This document shows positions 6,699-7,868 of a DNA stretch of 7,868 nt, piece after piece. The stretch is from the NCBI GenBank assembly GCA_943328885.2, contig CALQBT020000106.1, forward strand, positions 1 to 7,868, given 5' to 3'. The DNA is from Bordetella parapertussis. Its GTDB lineage: Bacteria > Pseudomonadota > Gammaproteobacteria > Burkholderiales > Burkholderiaceae_C. The notes under the pieces were generated by a model that saw only the letters and a program-made list of their open reading frames with translations, was not told the origin of the DNA and did no database searches. Both the position numbers and the translations under genes were made by a program. The first letter of the stretch is position 1; each line of letters opens with the position of its first letter.

Positions 6699-6776
6699 TC
6701 AGGCTTCAGCCCGCCGCGGGACGCGGCAGTCGTTCGCAAGGTGCTCGCCCTTGCGCAGACAAAGTCTCACGTCCAT
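6699..6776 (-). CDS. Possible 25-codon small ORF in the nuoK-nuoL spacer
   Basis: An ATG at 6774-6776 starts two bases after the nuoK stop (6779-6781). It follows AAGGGG (6782-6787) at a 5-base spacing, which is a good Shine-Dalgarno arrangement formed by the last codons of nuoK. The frame runs 25 codons to TGA 6699-6701, 14 bases before the nuoL ATG. The peptide starts MDVRLCLRKG and ends VPRRAEA. It has two Cys, is basic, lacks a membrane segment, and matches no family I know. Codons such as AGA, CTT, TGT and CGG are not those favoured by the nuo genes. The initiation signal may exist only because nuoK ends Leu-Lys-Gly. A leader-like or coupling role for nuoL, which has a weak site of its own, is inference. 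Confidence 0.25.
   Translation of the reverse strand: MDVRLCLRKGEHLANDCRVPRRAEA
6713..6767 (-). other. Three consecutive hairpins in the nuoK-nuoL spacer
   Basis: Three perfect inverted repeats follow one another: GCCGCG/CGCGGC at 6713-6718 and 6722-6727 with a 3-base loop; CGCAAGG/CCTTGCG at 6735-6741 and 6749-6755 with a 7-base loop; and AGAC/GTCT at 6757-6760 and 6764-6767 with a 3-base loop. All lie inside the 25-codon frame. The first two are GC-rich and should be stable in RNA. None is followed by a T run in the direction of transcription, so read-through to nuoL is expected. They could slow degradation or modulate the amount of nuoL made relative to nuoK. Confidence 0.45.
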
Positions 6777-6778
6777 GC

Positions 6779-7096
6779 TCACCCCTTGAGCGTGTCGAGT
6801 TCCTCGACATTGATCGTGGAGCGGTTGCGAAACAGCACCACCAGGATTGCCAGACCGATGGCCGATTCGGCCGCCGCCACGGTGAGAATGAAGAACACGA
6901 AGACCTGGCCTGCCATGTCGCCCAGGTAATGTGAAAAAGCGACGAAATTCATGTTGACGGCCAGCAACATCAGTTCGATGGCCATCAGCAGCACGATCAG
7001 GTTACGGCGGTTCAGGTAAATACCAATCACCGACAGCGCAAACAGCATGCCGCCCAGAGACAGGTAGTGACCGAGGGTGATGGATCCGAAGCTCAT
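6779..7096 (-). CDS. nuoK: NADH-quinone oxidoreductase subunit K
   Basis: NuoK is the small membrane subunit (MrpC-like, three transmembrane helices) that carries part of the charged axis between the quinone site and the antiporter-like pumps. It has 105 residues against 100 in E. coli, the extra residues being at the N-terminus. The two essential membrane glutamates are visible: Glu41 in [19 protein letters not shown] (E. coli Glu36) and Glu77 in [14 protein letters not shown] (E. coli Glu72). The start at ATG 7094-7096 overlaps the nuoJ stop as ATGA and follows GGAG (7104-7107) by seven bases. There is no other Met before residue 17, so this start is firm. Coupling to nuoJ fits equal amounts of two subunits that pack together. 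Confidence 0.98.
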   Translation of the reverse strand: MSFGSITLGHYLSLGGMLFALSVIGIYLNRRNLIVLLMAIELMLLAVNMNFVAFSHYLGDMAGQVFVFFILTVAAAESAIGLAILVVLFRNRSTINVEELDTLKG

Positions 7097-7728
7097 ATCT
7101 TGTCTCCGCTGGCCGGCGGCGTGGCAACCGAGGCGACTTCGAGCACCGGTTTCATCTTCACGATGCGCAAGCGATCGGCTTTCCTGGCCAGCACTTGCTG
7201 GGACGGATCCTGCGATCGGCTGTCCTTGCGCTTGCGCAGTGTCAGCGCGATCGCTGCAATGATGGCCACCAGCAGCAGCACCGCGGCGATCTGCAGCGGG
7301 TAGAGGTATTTGGTGTAGACCTCGATGCCCAGCAGCCGGGTGTTGCCCAGTTTGGCCAATGCCGGATCGAGCAAGGGCGCATCGCTCAGCCTGAAGCCGC
7401 CCATCAATACCAAAGCCATCTCGAGCGCGATCACCGCGCCGATCAGACCGGCCAGCGGCAAGTGCTTCCAGAAGCCATCACGGTCTTCGCCGACATTGAG
7501 GTCGAGCATCATCACGACGAACAAGAACAGCACCATCACCGCGCCGACATAGACCAGCACCAGCGTGATGGCCAGGAACTCTGCGCTGAGCAACATCCAG
7601 ATTGCCGACGCATTGGCAAATGCCAGCACAAGATAGAGCACGGCATGGACCGTGCTGCGCGCCGTGATCACACGGAACGAGGCAAACAGCAGCAAGGCTG
7701 CGAAGAAATAGAAAAGTGCGCTGGTCAT
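7093..7728 (-). CDS. nuoJ: NADH-quinone oxidoreductase subunit J
   Basis: NuoJ is a five-helix membrane subunit of complex I, located beside NuoK, A and H at the heel of the arm. The 211 residues include the highly conserved third helix [20 protein letters not shown] (58-77), where Tyr60 and the Gly-rich turn form the pi-bulge known from structures to reshape during turnover. The last membrane segment ends near residue 164 ([15 protein letters not shown]). It is followed by a hydrophilic, mostly basic tail of about 47 residues, making the protein longer than E. coli NuoJ (184). The start at ATG 7726-7728 has only a weak GGA-type signal. The stop overlaps nuoK by four bases. Sixty-nine bases separate it from nuoI. 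Confidence 0.97.
   Translation of the reverse strand: MTSALFYFFAALLLFASFRVITARSTVHAVLYLVLAFANASAIWMLLSAEFLAITLVLVYVGAVMVLFLFVVMMLDLNVGEDRDGFWKHLPLAGLIGAVIALEMALVLMGGFRLSDAPLLDPALAKLGNTRLLGIEVYTKYLYPLQIAAVLLLVAIIAAIALTLRKRKDSRSQDPSQQVLARKADRLRIVKMKPVLEVASVATPPASGDKI
7104..7107 (-). promoter_or_regulatory. Ribosome-binding site of nuoK inside the nuoJ 3' end
   Basis: GGAG on the minus strand lies seven bases before the nuoK ATG and within the last codons of nuoJ. Together with the ATGA overlap it decides the nuoK start. Confidence 0.65.
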
Positions 7729-7765
7729 GGTTTTTCCGCGATGCGTCGCCGCCCCGACTTGTCCG

Positions 7766-7797
7766 CCCGGCCGCTGCCGCGCAAGACCGGGAGCCGG
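7766..7797 (-). other. GC-rich inverted repeat in the nuoI-nuoJ spacer
   Basis: CCCGG (7766-7770) can pair with CCGGG (7787-7791), or CCGGC (7767-7771) with GCCGG (7793-7797). The second option lies directly after the nuoI stop. The arms are short and the region is extremely GC-rich, so pairing by chance is likely. It is recorded because the other two long nuo spacers are also structured. Confidence 0.2.
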
Positions 7798-7868
7798 TCA
7801 GCGGTACTTCGCGTCAGCCTCCTTTTTGGCGGCAATCTCGGTCTCGTAACGGTCACCGACGGCCAGCA
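7798..7868 (-). CDS. nuoI: NADH-quinone oxidoreductase subunit I, C-terminal end only
   Basis: Only 22 complete codons and the TGA (7798-7800) are inside the window. They read LAVGDRYETEIAAKK followed by EADAKYR, the usual C-terminus of NuoI in beta- and alphaproteobacteria. NuoI is the peripheral-arm subunit with two 4Fe-4S clusters (N6a, N6b) that passes electrons towards the quinone site. The cluster-binding cysteines lie outside the window. The position directly upstream of nuoJ supports the identification. Confidence 0.9.
   Translation of the reverse strand, partial: LAVGDRYETEIAAKKEADAKYR

Noticed and set aside
5035..6789. A 584-codon open frame on the plus strand, antisense to nuoL
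   Set aside because: Its product is rich in His, Arg, Gln and Asp and resembles no family. Such frames arise opposite GC-rich genes with strong third-position bias. NuoL on the other strand is certain.
7725..7856. An open frame across the nuoI-nuoJ spacer that also ends in an ATGA overlap with nuoJ
   Set aside because: It has no ATG, only GTG or TTG candidates without a properly spaced ribosome-binding site, and the product is an Arg/Pro-rich string. It was not kept beside the two ATG-started spacer frames.
1..7868. Mobile elements, CRISPR arrays, tRNA or rRNA genes, phage or defence genes
   Set aside because: None seen on either strand. All sequence is accounted for by conserved genes and short spacers, and base composition looks even throughout.

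Overview
The window is a GC-rich stretch of a proteobacterial chromosome, most likely from a betaproteobacterium of the order Burkholderiales. This rests on the character of the Nuo proteins and on the gene order nuoI-J-K-L-M-N, then NUDIX hydrolase, then DUF1178 protein. It is an assignment from memory of families, not from a search.

From the right edge leftwards, everything down to position 402 reads on the minus strand. It is the 3' half of the operon for respiratory complex I (NADH:ubiquinone oxidoreductase, type I NADH dehydrogenase): the last 22 codons of nuoI, then complete nuoJ, nuoK, nuoL, nuoM and nuoN. NuoJ, K, L, M and N are proton-pumping membrane-arm subunits. The charged residues of the pumping path are present in K, L, M and N. 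NuoI is the peripheral-arm ferredoxin-like subunit. After a 59-base gap come a NUDIX hydrolase of the ADP-ribose pyrophosphatase type and a DUF1178 protein. These two overlap by four bases (ATGA) and are probably the tail of the same transcription unit. The left edge holds the 3' end of a plus-strand FAD-linked oxidase gene that converges on the DUF1178 gene with 12 bases between stop codons. A 9-bp inverted repeat spans that junction.

The gene content is ordinary housekeeping. I see no mobile element, CRISPR array, tRNA, rRNA or clearly new system. What deserves a second look lies in the spacers of the nuo operon. The 97-base nuoM-nuoN spacer is filled by a 32-codon frame that starts one base after the nuoM stop and ends in an ATGA overlap with nuoN. 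The 94-base nuoK-nuoL spacer holds a 25-codon frame that starts two bases after the nuoK stop behind a good Shine-Dalgarno sequence, and it contains three consecutive perfect hairpins. These could be coupling or leader-like elements that set subunit ratios, but chance is not excluded. Two further points are histidine-rich loops in NuoL and the absence, after nuoN, of the small membrane protein gene (DUF2818) that I recall at this place in related genomes.

No promoter is visible. The promoter of the nuo operon should lie upstream of nuoA, outside the window to the right. No gene-free stretch exceeds 100 bases.
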